64,000 nucleotides of DNA from Nocardiopsis sp. CC223A (GTDB taxonomy: Bacteria; Actinomycetota; Actinomycetes; Streptosporangiales; Streptosporangiaceae): assembly GCF_030766825.1 (NCBI RefSeq), contig NZ_JASFDV010000005.1:1-64000 (forward strand), in the 5' to 3' direction. The notes below the pieces were generated by a model. The model did not search any database. It was not told the origin of the DNA and saw nothing but the letters and a program-made list of their open reading frames with translations. Shown here piece after piece: positions 42,975 to 56,010 of the stretch. Every line of letters starts with the position of its first letter. The stretch's first letter is position 1. A program made the position numbers and the translations under genes.

Positions 42975-43700
42975 TCAGGCCGGCGCGGTGGCCCCGGTGA
43001 GGAGCACCAGCAGCGGCAGGGCCGCGTTGTTGACGGCGTGGACGGCGACGGCGGGCCAGATCGAACCGCTGCGGCGCATCACCTCGGCGGCGATCAGGCC
43101 CACCAGGAACGCCGCGGGCAGGATGATGTTGACGCCGTGGAACACGGCGAAGACCACCGAACCGCCCAGAGCCCCGATGACGGGCCCGTACCGCAGCAGG
43201 GCGGTGGTGACGACGCCGCGGAAGAGGAACTCCTCGCCGATCGGCGTCAGCACCGCCAGGAACAGGACGGTCAGGAGGAAGGCGGGCAGGCCGCCGCCCG
43301 CGGCGTCGTAGTACATGCCCTGCGGGTTCTCTTCGTACCCGGTCAGGGCCGTGATGGCGAGGATCAGCCCGCCCTTGAGGAGCAGCGCGGCCACACCCCA
43401 GGCCGCACCGATGAGCATCCAGCGCCAGGTGGTGCGGCGGACGTTGAACGCGGCCAGGGAGCGGACGCGCAGCACCGCGGCCACCGCGAAGCCGAAGAGC
43501 CCGGCGACACCCGACCAGGCGGCCACGACCAGGCCGAACGCCACCGGGCCCAGACGGTCGGCCGGGATGAACACGAGCAGGACGCCGGCCGCTGCCAGGC
43601 CGGCCAGCCCGGCGATGATCTCGGGCCAGCCGGGGCGCTGCGGGGCGGCGCCGACGATCGGCGCAGGCCGCCGCGGGTGGTCGGGACGGGTACCGGACAT
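42975..43700 (-). CDS. CPBP-family intramembrane metalloprotease
   Basis: ATG 43700 gives 241 residues with about seven TM helices. Motif 1 is GEEFLFRGVV, motif 2 FAVFHGVN and motif 3 VHAVNN, the Glu/Glu-Arg, His and His-Asn sets of CPBP (Abi/Rce1-like) proteases. These act on prenylated or membrane peptides; many are linked to bacteriocin immunity. The stop is 8 bp from the convergent frameshifted gene. Confidence 0.9.
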   Translation of the reverse strand: MSGTRPDHPRRPAPIVGAAPQRPGWPEIIAGLAGLAAAGVLLVFIPADRLGPVAFGLVVAAWSGVAGLFGFAVAAVLRVRSLAAFNVRRTTWRWMLIGAAWGVAALLLKGGLILAITALTGYEENPQGMYYDAAGGGLPAFLLTVLFLAVLTPIGEEFLFRGVVTTALLRYGPVIGALGGSVVFAVFHGVNIILPAAFLVGLIAAEVMRRSGSIWPAVAVHAVNNAALPLLVLLTGATAPA

Positions 43701-44139
43701 GAAGAGCCCTCCTCGGTGTCGGATGCCCCGGGGACCCGCGGACCCGCACGGACACGGCCGTGTCGGGCGCCCTCGCCCGCGGTCCCCGGGCACGTCTCCA
43801 TTCCATCCGCGGCGGCGCCCGCACGGCAGTGGCGCCGTGTCACCGGACGGTGATGACATTTCCCCGGGCGGGACCGTGACGTGGCGTCACGGGTGGCCGG
43901 TCCGCCTTCCCGGCGGTACGGGCCGTTCGACGGCGGGGAGGGCCGATCCGCACCGTGGCCGACGGCACCGGCGGCAAGGGATGACCCCGGGACCGTCCGC
44001 TCCCCGGCGCGGCTCCCTCGCGCTCACCCCGCGGAGTCGGCCCCGAGGAGGGCGCGGTGTGAGCGCGGGCCGGCCGTGCGGGAGAAGTGACCCGTGCGGC
44101 CGGGGAGGCCGCCGGGGGCGCGCACGACGAGCGTTACCC
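43701..44139. other. Intergenic, no gene seen
   Basis: The 440 bp between the CPBP start and the katG terminator hold only overlapping GC-rich frames with no ribosome-binding site or domain. The CPBP promoter presumably lies at its left edge. Confidence 0.5.
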
Positions 44140-44181
44140 GGAAAAAGGGGGAAGCCGGTCCGACCGTGGCGGTCGGACCGG
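44140..44181 (-). terminator. katG terminator
   Basis: On the minus strand CCGGTCCGACC and GGTCGGACCGG form an 11-bp stem, followed by GCTTCCCCCTTTTTCC. It lies about 40 bp past the katG stop. Confidence 0.85.
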
Positions 44182-44218
44182 CTCCGGGTCCGGTTCCGGG
44201 CAGGACCCGGAAGGCGGA

Positions 44219-46916
<2,698 letters not shown>

Positions 46917-47109
46917 GCCAGGCAGTCTGCCGCCTTTTCTGGAACTAGTCAAACCATGTGATGGATCCATCTTGGTCGAACGGGGTCGGACCGGACCCGC
47001 TCCGGCCCCCCGATGAGTTCTCCCGCCCGCGGTGGTCGGTACCGGTGACGGATCACGGCGGGCGGTGCCCGCTGTGGGAGGGGACCCGCAGGGAGGGAAG
47101 AGATCAGGC

Positions 47110-47598
47110 ATGGGAACCACGGGAGGAACCGGGCCGGAGGCGCTGGCGTGCCTGGACGTCTTCATCGGCGAGTGGGACCTGGAGCCCCGCTTCTCCGCCG
47201 AACACCTCAGCGGGGTCGCCCCCGTGGGGGAGCCGGTCCTGGCACGCAGCCGGTTCGAGTGGGACCTGGACGGAAGGTTCCTGGTCCAGCGCAGCGAGGT
47301 CTCGGTACCCGAGGTGCCCGACGGTCTGCTGATCGTCGCGCCGGGGGCGGAGGCGGGGACGTACACACAGCACTACTTCGATTCCCGTGGCGTGGTGCGC
47401 CTGTACGCGATGGGGTTCGCCGACGGAGTGTGGACCCTGTTGCGGGAGGAGGCCGACTTCTCGCCGCTCGACTTCCGGCAGCGGTTCACCGGGACCTTCT
47501 CGGCGGACGGGAACGTCATCGAGGGCGCCTGGGAGATCGCGCACGGGGACGGCGGCTGGGAGAAGGACTTCGACCTGGTGTACCGGCGGGTCAGGTGA
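47110..47598 (+). CDS. DUF1579-like beta-barrel protein
   Basis: The product has 162 residues. LDVFIGEWDLEPRFSAEHL opens it, with SRFEWDLDGRFLVQRSEV, GTYTQHYFDSRGVVRLYAM and RQRFTGTFSADGNVIEGAWE. The pattern of a heme-free lipocalin-like/DUF1579 fold is common in actinobacteria, without known activity. Its end overlaps the convergent PP2C gene by 8 bp. GGAGGGAAG lies 10-19 bp upstream. Confidence 0.75.
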   Translation: MGTTGGTGPEALACLDVFIGEWDLEPRFSAEHLSGVAPVGEPVLARSRFEWDLDGRFLVQRSEVSVPEVPDGLLIVAPGAEAGTYTQHYFDSRGVVRLYAMGFADGVWTLLREEADFSPLDFRQRFTGTFSADGNVIEGAWEIAHGDGGWEKDFDLVYRRVR

Positions 47599-48448
47599 CC
47601 GGTGGGGCGCCGCCCGTTTCCGCGGGCGGTCGGCCCCGCACGGGGACGAGCAGGGCGGTGGCGTCGTCGCGACCCCCGGCGTCCAGGACGTGCCGGACCA
47701 GGGTGCGGGCGGTCTCCGCCGCGTCGGCGGTGGCCGCGGCCGTGCGCAGGTCGTCGGGGTCGGGCAGGTGGCGCCACAGCCCGTCGGTGCACAGCAGCAG
47801 CCGGCCCGGGCACGGGGGCCGGTGGCTGCGGATGCGCGGAACGGGGTCGGCGGCGTCGGCGCCCAGCCAGGCGACGAGGGCGTCGTGCTCGCCGGTGTCG
47901 TCCTCGGTGAGGAGCATCCCGGTACCGGTGTCGGGCAGCCAGTAGGCGCGGCTGTCGCCGACCCAGGACACCCACAGGCCGTGTTCCCCGACGACGCAGG
48001 CGACCTGGGTGCAGGAGGGCGCGAGGGATCCGGGTACGAGCGGGTCCGGGCGCGGGCCGCCGGGTGCGGCCAGGGCCGCGACGGCGCGACCGGCCCGGGC
48101 GGTGGCGTCGGTGAGCGCGTCCTCGGGGATGGCGCCCGCCGCCAGGGCGCGGGCCAGGGTCTGGACGGTGACCTCGGCGGCGATGCGGGCCGCCCGCTCC
48201 GCCCGGGGCGCCATGGAGACACCGTCGCAGACGGCGCCGACGGTCCACGGGCCGGTCGTGCGCAGGGCCAGGGCGTCGGCGTTGAGCCGGCGGCCGGGTC
48301 CGCGTTCGCCGTAGCCGGCCGCGCCGTCGGCGCCTGCGTCGGCCCGGGTGTGTCCGAGGAGGTCGGAGAGGTCGGCGCCGCACTCCCAGCAGCGCCCGTC
48401 AGGGGCGGGTGTGCCGCCGCATCGGGGGCAGTCCGTGTGCTCGTTCAT
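47591..48448 (-). CDS. PP2C-family Ser/Thr phosphatase with zinc ribbon
   Basis: The product has 285 residues. An N-terminal C-x2-C...C-x2-C ribbon (CPRCGGTPAPDGRCWECG) precedes a PP2C domain with metal/phosphate motifs: VGAVCDGVS, WVGDSRAYWL, LLLCTDGLW and GGRDDATALLV. It removes phosphate from Ser/Thr proteins opposite Hanks-type kinases. No kinase gene is adjacent. Confidence 0.9.
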   Translation of the reverse strand: MNEHTDCPRCGGTPAPDGRCWECGADLSDLLGHTRADAGADGAAGYGERGPGRRLNADALALRTTGPWTVGAVCDGVSMAPRAERAARIAAEVTVQTLARALAAGAIPEDALTDATARAGRAVAALAAPGGPRPDPLVPGSLAPSCTQVACVVGEHGLWVSWVGDSRAYWLPDTGTGMLLTEDDTGEHDALVAWLGADAADPVPRIRSHRPPCPGRLLLCTDGLWRHLPDPDDLRTAAATADAAETARTLVRHVLDAGGRDDATALLVPVRGRPPAETGGAPPVT

Positions 48449-48660
48449 GTGGCCCGCAGTCTGGCAGAAGCACCCCCGCCCCGACAGGGCGCGGCGGCCC
48501 GGAGGGGGCGGGTCCTCGCACCCGCAGCACGCTGTTCCGCCCCTCCCTCGCCGGATATGTCCGTACGCCGTGCCGACGGGTCCGGCAGGGGGCGGTCACG
48601 GCGGCGAAGAGGTGAAGAACGTACAAGACCGGTGGGCGGGCCGGGCGCGAGCATGGGGCC

Positions 48661-49140
48661 ATGGAGAACACCGAGCACCCCGCGACCGGACACCTCGCGA
48701 ACGGCGGCGCCGAGGCCGTCGGCGCACCCGTGCGCTTCGACACCAAGATCGCCGTCCTGCTGCGCGACGACCTCGCCGTGTGGCAGCGGTTGAACGTGGC
48801 CTCGTTCCTGGTCAGCGGGCTGGGAACCCGCGATCCCGAGGTCGTCGGCAAGCCCTATGAGGACGGTGACGGCACCGTCTACCTGCCCATGTTCCGCCAG
48901 CCGGTGCTGGTGTTCGAGGGGGACAAGGAGATCCTCGCCCGGGCCCATGGGCGAGCCGTGTCCCGGGGCCTGGCCGTCGCCGTGTTCACCTCCGACCTGT
49001 TCGCCACCGGCAACGACCGGGACAACCGGGCGGCGGTGCGGGCGGTCGCCCGGGACTCGCTGGACCTGGTCGGGATCGCCGTGTACGGGCCGAAGAACGC
49101 CGTGGACAAGGTCGTCAAGGGCGCCCGGATGCACCGCTGA
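48661..49140 (+). CDS. DUF2000 family protein
   Basis: The product has 159 residues. RFDTKIAVLLRDDLAVWQRL, LPMFRQPVLVFEG and YGPKNAVDKVVKGARMHR are the DUF2000 signatures. The family is related to peptidyl-tRNA hydrolase 2-like folds but has no proven activity. The end overlaps the convergent AraC gene by 26 bp, a pairing (DUF2000 with AraC) that suggests a regulator-target link. Confidence 0.85.
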   Translation: MENTEHPATGHLANGGAEAVGAPVRFDTKIAVLLRDDLAVWQRLNVASFLVSGLGTRDPEVVGKPYEDGDGTVYLPMFRQPVLVFEGDKEILARAHGRAVSRGLAVAVFTSDLFATGNDRDNRAAVRAVARDSLDLVGIAVYGPKNAVDKVVKGARMHR

Positions 49141-49948
49141 CCGGGGCCGCGCGCAGGGCCCGCGCGAACCGGCCCGGGGACAGCCCCAGGACGCGCGTGA
49201 AGTGCCGGTGCAGGTGCGCCTGGTCGTGGAACCCGGCCGCCGTGGCCGCGGCTGCCGGACCGTGCCCCTGGAGGATGAGGCGGCGGGCCAGGTCCACCCG
49301 GCGCCCCACCAGGTAGCGGTGCGGGGGCAGGCCGAACCTGCGGCCGAAGGCCCGCACCAGGTGGGCGGGGTGGGCGTGCAGCTCGGCGGCCGCCTCGTCG
49401 AGCGAGACCCCCTCCACCACCCGGGCGTCCAGCAGGTCGCGCAGGCTCCCGGCCAGCACCGAGCGGTCGCCGGGCGGCGGCGGGGGCTCGGGGTCGCCCA
49501 GCAGGTGGCCGCGCAGGCGTTCGGTGATGAACGCCAGGCGGCTCTCGGCCTCCAGTTCCCCGCCGGGTTCGAGCAGGGCCCGGTGCAGGGCGTGGATGCG
49601 CCGTCGCAGCACCGCGTCGTCCAGGGCGGGGCGGTCGACGGAGCGGCCCACCAGGTCGGTGCCGATCCGCGCGGGCTCCAGGTAGACGACGCGTTTGCGC
49701 AGGCCCTGCTCCGAGGTGGGGGTGCCGTTGTGCGGCACGTGCGGGGGCAGCAGGGTGACGGTGCGCTCCAGCGCGCCGTGCTCGTGCCGGCCCAGGTCGT
49801 AGCGGACCAGGCCGGAGTCGACGATGAGCAGCGCCCAGGTGTCGTGGGTGTGCATCGGGTAGGCGTGCCCGAGCATGTGGGTGTGGAAGACCTCGACGAC
49901 GCCCGGCACGTTCGGTCTGGCGACCAGGGTGTCGGCGTGTGCGTCCAT
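49115..49948 (-). CDS. AraC-family transcriptional regulator
   Basis: ATG 49948 starts the cupin-like sensor (VEVFHTHMLGHAYPMHTHDT); 277 residues. The C-terminal double HTH is GVSLDEAAAELHAHPAHLVR and AATAAGFHDQAHLHRHFTRV. Longer upstream starts would run into the TetR promoter and are rejected. It lies convergent to DUF2000 and divergent from the TetR gene. Confidence 0.9.
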   Translation of the reverse strand: MDAHADTLVARPNVPGVVEVFHTHMLGHAYPMHTHDTWALLIVDSGLVRYDLGRHEHGALERTVTLLPPHVPHNGTPTSEQGLRKRVVYLEPARIGTDLVGRSVDRPALDDAVLRRRIHALHRALLEPGGELEAESRLAFITERLRGHLLGDPEPPPPPGDRSVLAGSLRDLLDARVVEGVSLDEAAAELHAHPAHLVRAFGRRFGLPPHRYLVGRRVDLARRLILQGHGPAAAATAAGFHDQAHLHRHFTRVLGLSPGRFARALRAAPVSGASGRP

Positions 49949-50023
49949 GTCCGAAGCGTACGCCCGGGCCGGGATCCCGGCCTCGGGGAGTGAGACCCCT
50001 TGCGCTACGGGGCGCCCCGAATA

Positions 50024-50043
50024 CAATGAACAATTGTTCATTG
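50024..50043. promoter_or_regulatory. TetR operator palindrome
   Basis: CAATGAACAATTGTTCATTG is a perfect 20-bp palindrome 23 bp upstream of the TetR start, in the gap to the divergent AraC gene. AT-rich palindromes of this form (GAACAnTTGTTC) are typical TetR-family sites. Confidence 0.8.
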
Positions 50044-50066
50044 AAAAATCGGGGAGACGGGGGACC

Positions 50067-50705
50067 GTGCCGCGCAGTCCGGAGCAGAACGAGGCCATGC
50101 GGGCCGCCACACGGGAGCGGATCCGGGGGACGGCGATGCGCCTCTTCGCGCGCCAGGGGTACGCGACGGTGAACATGCGCCGGATCGCGGCCGAGGCGGG
50201 CATGAGCACCGGGCTCGTCTACCGGCACTTCGCCACCAAGGAGGAGCTGTACGGCGACCTGGTCGGAGAGGCCGCGGCCGGGCTGGAGGCCACCGTCGCG
50301 CGGTTGCGCGGCCCCGGCTCCCCCGCGGAGCTGCTGCGCGCCTTCTGCGAGGAGTTCCTGCGGGACCTGGCCGACAACGCGGAGTTCGTGGACTTCTACC
50401 TGCTCATGAACCAGGCGTTCGCCCGGGGGGCCGCCGGGCACGGCGGGCCGGAGGACGCGCCGCCCGCGGTCCGGGACCTGATCGAGGGGAACGCCGCGCT
50501 GCTCCGCGCGACGGTGGACCTCATCGAGCGCGGCCGGGCGTCGGGCGGATTCCGCCGCGGCCCGGCGGACGAGCTGGCGACCTGCTTCTTCGCCACCCTG
50601 GGCGGACTGGTGACGATGCGCTCCGCCCTGGGTGACGGGTTCGCCGTTCCGAGCGCCGCCGTGGTACTGGCCCCGCTGATCGAGGAGGACACCGATGACA
50701 GGTGA
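50067..50705 (+). CDS. TetR-family repressor
   Basis: GTG 50067 gives 212 residues. The HTH is AMRLFARQGYATVNMRRIAAE, with AGMSTGLVYRHFATKEELYG, then a helical ligand domain. A perfect palindrome just upstream suggests autoregulation, and the GNAT gene 15 bp downstream is probably in the same unit. Confidence 0.92.
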   Translation: MPRSPEQNEAMRAATRERIRGTAMRLFARQGYATVNMRRIAAEAGMSTGLVYRHFATKEELYGDLVGEAAAGLEATVARLRGPGSPAELLRAFCEEFLRDLADNAEFVDFYLLMNQAFARGAAGHGGPEDAPPAVRDLIEGNAALLRATVDLIERGRASGGFRRGPADELATCFFATLGGLVTMRSALGDGFAVPSAAVVLAPLIEEDTDDR

Positions 50706-50720
50706 GACGGAGAGGGCGGG

Positions 50721-51329
50721 ATGATCGAGGTGGTGCGCGGCGATGTGCTGGGCGAGACGCGCCGCCGGGATATCGCACGGGTGTTCGTGGACGGGTTCGG
50801 GCCGGACCTGGCCGCCTTCTCGAAGGACCCGGAGGTCCTGGCCGACGCCATCGCGCACATGCTGGTGCCGGAGCGGTTCCACGTGGCCCTGATCGACGGC
50901 GAGCCAGCGGGACTGGCCTCGCTCACCGTCGGCGATGAGGAGTGCGTCGAACCCGATGCGAAGACCCTGCGGCGGCACCTCGGCGCTGTCAGGGGGACCA
51001 TCGCCGACCGGGTGTTCCGCAGCCACTTCCGGGGGGCCGTGCGGGAACCGCGGGAGGGCAAGGCCGAGATCGGGTTCGTGGCCTCGTCACTGCGGCACCG
51101 GGGGCGGGGGGCGGCCAAGGCGGTCCTGCTGCACCTGCTCGCCCTGCCCGGGTACGACGAGTACGTGCTGGAGGACATCGCCGCGAACAACGAGGCCGCA
51201 CTGGGGCTCTACCGGCGGCTCGGGTTCCGGGAGCACCGGCGGCGCAGGGCCCCCTACTCCAGGTTCAGCGGCATCGGGGAGTACGTGTCGATGCGCCTGG
51301 TGCAGGAGCGCCCCGCGCGGCAGGGCTGA
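50721..51329 (+). CDS. GNAT-family N-acetyltransferase
   Basis: The product has 202 residues; GGAGAGGGC precedes ATG. Acetyl-CoA motif A is GFVASSLRHRGRGAAKAVLL (V-x5-RGRG) and motif B is LEDIAANNEAALGLYRRLGF. Substrate unknown. Follows the TetR gene; a strong hairpin ends the unit. Confidence 0.9.
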   Translation: MIEVVRGDVLGETRRRDIARVFVDGFGPDLAAFSKDPEVLADAIAHMLVPERFHVALIDGEPAGLASLTVGDEECVEPDAKTLRRHLGAVRGTIADRVFRSHFRGAVREPREGKAEIGFVASSLRHRGRGAAKAVLLHLLALPGYDEYVLEDIAANNEAALGLYRRLGFREHRRRRAPYSRFSGIGEYVSMRLVQERPARQG

Positions 51330-51345
51330 GCCCCGGGCGGGGCCC

Positions 51346-51375
51346 GCGGCGCGCGGCCCCGGGGCCGCGCGCCGC
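51346..51375. terminator. Bidirectional hairpin between GNAT and argG
   Basis: Two perfect 15-base arms meet at CCCCGGGG. It is placed between the convergent stops at 51329 and 51382, so it can serve both. Confidence 0.7.
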
Positions 51376-51381
51376 GAAAGG

Positions 51382-52863
<1,482 letters not shown>

Positions 52864-52913
52864 CAACGTGGTGGGCGTCCCCCTCCTGTGAGCCTGGTCA
52901 TCCCCGCGACCCC

Positions 52914-53708
52914 TCAGCCGGGGAGGAAGCCGCGCAGGAGGGAGATCCGGGCGGCGGGGTCCTCCAGGTGGGCCCCGTAGAAGGCGTCCAGGTCGGCGCG
53001 GACGGTGGCGGGGCGGCGGGCGATCATCTCGTCCTTCCACGCCTCGGCGACGGGGCCCAGGTCGCAGAAGACGGCGAGGGTGGGGGCCGCCACCCTCTCC
53101 CACTCGGCCCACCAGGGTTCCCGGGCGGCGGCGATGACCGCCTCCATCACGTCGGCGTCGAACCGCGGGCGCAGCCCGTCGGGCCCCTCGTCCAGGTCGG
53201 CGACCCAGACCTCGGAGAGCACGTCCGGGCCGAGGAAGGCGCGGGCCGCCGCACGGTCGGGGAACGGCAGCGGCCAGGAGGCGAAGAACGCGCCGGTCCG
53301 CGCCGCCCTCTCCGGGTCGTCGTCCGCCGACGGGGGCTCAAGCAGCACCAGCCGCTCGACGAGGTCGGGCCGGGCCGCGGCGGTGAGCAGGGCGGTGTGC
53401 GCCCCCAGGGACTGGCCGACCAGCCGCACCGGCCCTCCGGCGACCCGCTCTGCGACCGCGACGGCGTCGGCCACGAACGCGGCGTGCGAGACGTCCGCCG
53501 GACGGCGGGTGCTGCGGCCGTGGCCGCGCTGGTCGACCAGGATCACCCGGCAGTCCGGCGCCAGGGCGCGGGCGGTCGGCTCGAACTCGCGGGCGCTCCC
53601 CGCCGGCCCGTGCAGGAGGAGCACCGGCGGCCCCTCACCACCGGTGTCCAGGACGTGCAGGTCGGTGCCGTCGCGGTGCAGGGTGGTGGCGCACAGGGGT
53701 CCGGCCAT
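52914..53708 (-). CDS. Alpha/beta-fold hydrolase
   Basis: ATG 53708 gives 264 residues; starts at 53750 (ATG) or 53804 (GTG) are possible. Motifs are the oxyanion LLHGPAGSAREF, the nucleophile elbow GQSLGAH and Asp/His region near the C-terminus (TLAVFCDLGPVAEAW). The final catalytic His is not obvious: the C-terminal segment reads FYGAHLEDP. Substrate unknown. Confidence 0.85.
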   Translation of the reverse strand: MAGPLCATTLHRDGTDLHVLDTGGEGPPVLLLHGPAGSAREFEPTARALAPDCRVILVDQRGHGRSTRRPADVSHAAFVADAVAVAERVAGGPVRLVGQSLGAHTALLTAAARPDLVERLVLLEPPSADDDPERAARTGAFFASWPLPFPDRAAARAFLGPDVLSEVWVADLDEGPDGLRPRFDADVMEAVIAAAREPWWAEWERVAAPTLAVFCDLGPVAEAWKDEMIARRPATVRADLDAFYGAHLEDPAARISLLRGFLPG

Positions 53709-53919
53709 GCGCCCCGGTGTGACCGACCGGCCGAGGCGGGGCGAAGGACACATACGGAACATTCGGCGCTCGGGCACCAAAAACGCGTAGTTCTCTTGCG
53801 ACACCCCGGAAAATCATGAAGGTTTTCTACCGGGTGGGTCATCGTCGCGTACCGTCGTCGCCAGGACACGACCCGGACCCCGTCGGGCCCCACCCGCAGG
53901 AGAGCCTCCGGAAGGAGCC

Positions 53920-55518
53920 ATGTTGGCGCACCCGTCCCGATCCACCTCCCCCGTCCCCCGATGCGGCGCACTCCTGACGGCGGCCCTGGTCGCCGCCCTG
54001 CTGCCCGCCCTCCCCGCGGCCGCGCTGACCGCGCCCGGGACCGGTACCGGATACGCCGAGTGCCGGGTCGACCCCCAGGCCCCGCCCAAGCGGCAGCTGC
54101 GCGCCGAGTGGATCGCCGGGGTGCACAACATCGACTGGCCCAGCCGCACCGGGCTCACCCCCGAGCAGCAGCAGGACGAGCTGGCCGCCCTGTACGACCG
54201 CGCCGTCGCCGACGGGCTGAACGCGGTGTTCGTGCAGATCCGGCCCACCGCCGACGCCTTCTGGCCCTCCCCCCACGAGCCCTGGTCGGAGTGGCTCACC
54301 GGGACCCAGGGCGAGGACCCCGGCTACGACCCCCTGGAGTTCGCCGTCGAGGAGGCGCACGCCCGGGGCCTGGAGTTCCACGGCTGGTTCAACCCCTACC
54401 GGGTGGCCATGCACGACGACCTCGACCGCCTGACCGCCGACCACCCCGCCCGCCGCAACCCCGACTGGACCTTCGCCTACGGCGGGCGGCTCTACTACGA
54501 CCCCGGCATCCCGGAGGTCCGGGAGTTCGTGATCGGGGCGATGATGCACGCCGTCGAGAACTACGACATGGACGGTGTGCACTTCGACGACTACTTCTAC
54601 CCCTATCCGGTGGCGGGGCAGGAGATCCCCGACGCCGACACCTTCGCCGAGTACGGCGGCGGCCACGACGACATCGGCGACTGGCGGCGCGACAACGTCA
54701 ACGCCATGGTGCGGGAGATGGACGAGGCGGTGCACGCCGCCAAGCCGCACGTGAAGTTCGGCATCAGCCCGTTCGGCATCTGGCGCAACGCCGGCACCGA
54801 CCCGGAGGGCTCGGACACCAACGGCCTCCAGTCCTACGACGCCATCTTCGCCGACAGCCGCCGGTGGGTCCGCGAGGGGTGGGTGGACTACATCAACCCG
54901 CAGGTCTACTGGGAGATCGGCCTGCCGATCGCCGACTACGCGGTGCTGGTGCCCTGGTGGGAGCAGGTCGTCGAGGGCACCGGCGTGCACCTGTACGTGG
55001 GCCAGGCCGCGTACAAGGTCGGGAACGCGGGCGCCTGGTCGGACCCGCGCGAGCTGTCCCGGCACCTGGACTTCAACCGGGACCACCCCGGGGTGCTGGG
55101 CGACGTGTACTTCAGCGCGACGTCGCTGCGCACCAACGCGGCGGAGGCGATGGAGATCCTGCGCGAGGAGCACTACCGGCACCCGGCGCTCGTGCCCCTG
55201 CACGGGGACCTGCCCGGGCGGGCCCCGCAGGAGCCGCGGGTGATCGGCGGGGCGCAGGGCGACGGGGTGGAGCTGTCCATCAGGCCCGGGCGGGGCGAGC
55301 GGCCCGCCTACTACGCGGTGTACGCGGTGGAGGGCCTGCCCGGGCGCGACCCCGACTGCGCCGTGTCCGACGCCCGGACCCTGCTCGGGACCGTGCCCGC
55401 CGGCGACGACGGCCGGGCGGTGTTCACCGCCGAGGGCGGCGGGCGCACCTACTACGCGACCGCGCTGGACCGGACCCACCACGAGAGCGGTGTGAGCAAC
55501 CCCCGGTACGTGCGTTAG
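53920..55518 (+). CDS. Secreted GHL10-family glycoside hydrolase
   Basis: The product has 532 residues; GGAAGGAGCC precedes ATG. A signal peptide spans about 1-36. The GHL10 (DUF187) TIM barrel follows: RAEWIAGVHNIDWPSRTGL, NAVFVQIRPTADAFWPS, EFHGWFNPYRVAM and DMDGVHFDDYFYPYP with acidic residues, then a C-terminal beta domain (about 430-530). Related enzymes cleave cell-wall or exopolysaccharide glycans. A hairpin at 55563 ends the gene. Confidence 0.92.
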   Translation: MLAHPSRSTSPVPRCGALLTAALVAALLPALPAAALTAPGTGTGYAECRVDPQAPPKRQLRAEWIAGVHNIDWPSRTGLTPEQQQDELAALYDRAVADGLNAVFVQIRPTADAFWPSPHEPWSEWLTGTQGEDPGYDPLEFAVEEAHARGLEFHGWFNPYRVAMHDDLDRLTADHPARRNPDWTFAYGGRLYYDPGIPEVREFVIGAMMHAVENYDMDGVHFDDYFYPYPVAGQEIPDADTFAEYGGGHDDIGDWRRDNVNAMVREMDEAVHAAKPHVKFGISPFGIWRNAGTDPEGSDTNGLQSYDAIFADSRRWVREGWVDYINPQVYWEIGLPIADYAVLVPWWEQVVEGTGVHLYVGQAAYKVGNAGAWSDPRELSRHLDFNRDHPGVLGDVYFSATSLRTNAAEAMEILREEHYRHPALVPLHGDLPGRAPQEPRVIGGAQGDGVELSIRPGRGERPAYYAVYAVEGLPGRDPDCAVSDARTLLGTVPAGDDGRAVFTAEGGGRTYYATALDRTHHESGVSNPRYVR

Positions 55519-55562
55519 GGGGTGCGCGAGGACACGCGCCCTCCCCGCCCGTCGGCGCGAAC

Positions 55563-55587
55563 GGGGCCCGGTGCCGCACCGGGCCCC
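55563..55587 (+). terminator. Hairpin after GHL10 gene
   Basis: GGGGCCCGGTG and CACCGGGCCCC pair perfectly around CCG, 45 bp after the stop at 55518. No T-run follows. Confidence 0.6.
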
Positions 55588-55969
55588 GGGCCGTGTCCGA
55601 ACGCGTTCGGGGCTCGGGGGCGGCCCGCCCGGGGTCCGGCGGCCGGGACGCCGGCGGTGCCGGCCGGGGCGGCGAGCACCGACATCCGGACAGGCGACGG
55701 CGCCGGCCGGGCGCGACGCCCGACCCGCCGCTCGACCATGGCGTCCGCACTCACGTGCGCGAGCATGACGACACGGACCGCGCCGCGCAGGTGCCGCCAT
55801 GGAACCGAAGGACAACGGGTCCACGGCGGCCGGGCGGGCGGCGGCACCGGATCCGATCCGTCTCCGGTCCTCGGACACCGTTGGGAGATCCACGGCACGG
55901 CCACTGCGGGGACGACTCACGCGGCGGTCCCACGGGTGACCCCCGACGGAGACCCGAGGAGGGCATGGC

Positions 55970-55988
55970 TTAGGGTAGGCACGCCTTA
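55970..55988. promoter_or_regulatory. IdeR/DmdR-type iron box
   Basis: TTAGGGTAGGCACGCCTTA matches the TTAGGTTAGGCTAACCTAA consensus in its outer halves. It lies 22 bp upstream of the siderophore-binding lipoprotein start, as expected for iron repression. Confidence 0.85.
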
Positions 55989-56010
55989 TCTGATTCTGGA
56001 ACGGAGTCCC

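Larger units (their letters stand above)
55519..56010. other. Intergenic with terminator and iron box
   Basis: No gene is seen. A hairpin lies near the left end and an iron box near the right end; the middle (55600-55960) is GC-rich with only shadow frames. Confidence 0.55.

Noticed and set aside
48357-48660. Plus-strand ORFs between the PP2C and DUF2000 genes
   Set aside because: They are continuations of antisense frames of the PP2C gene and lack start signals.
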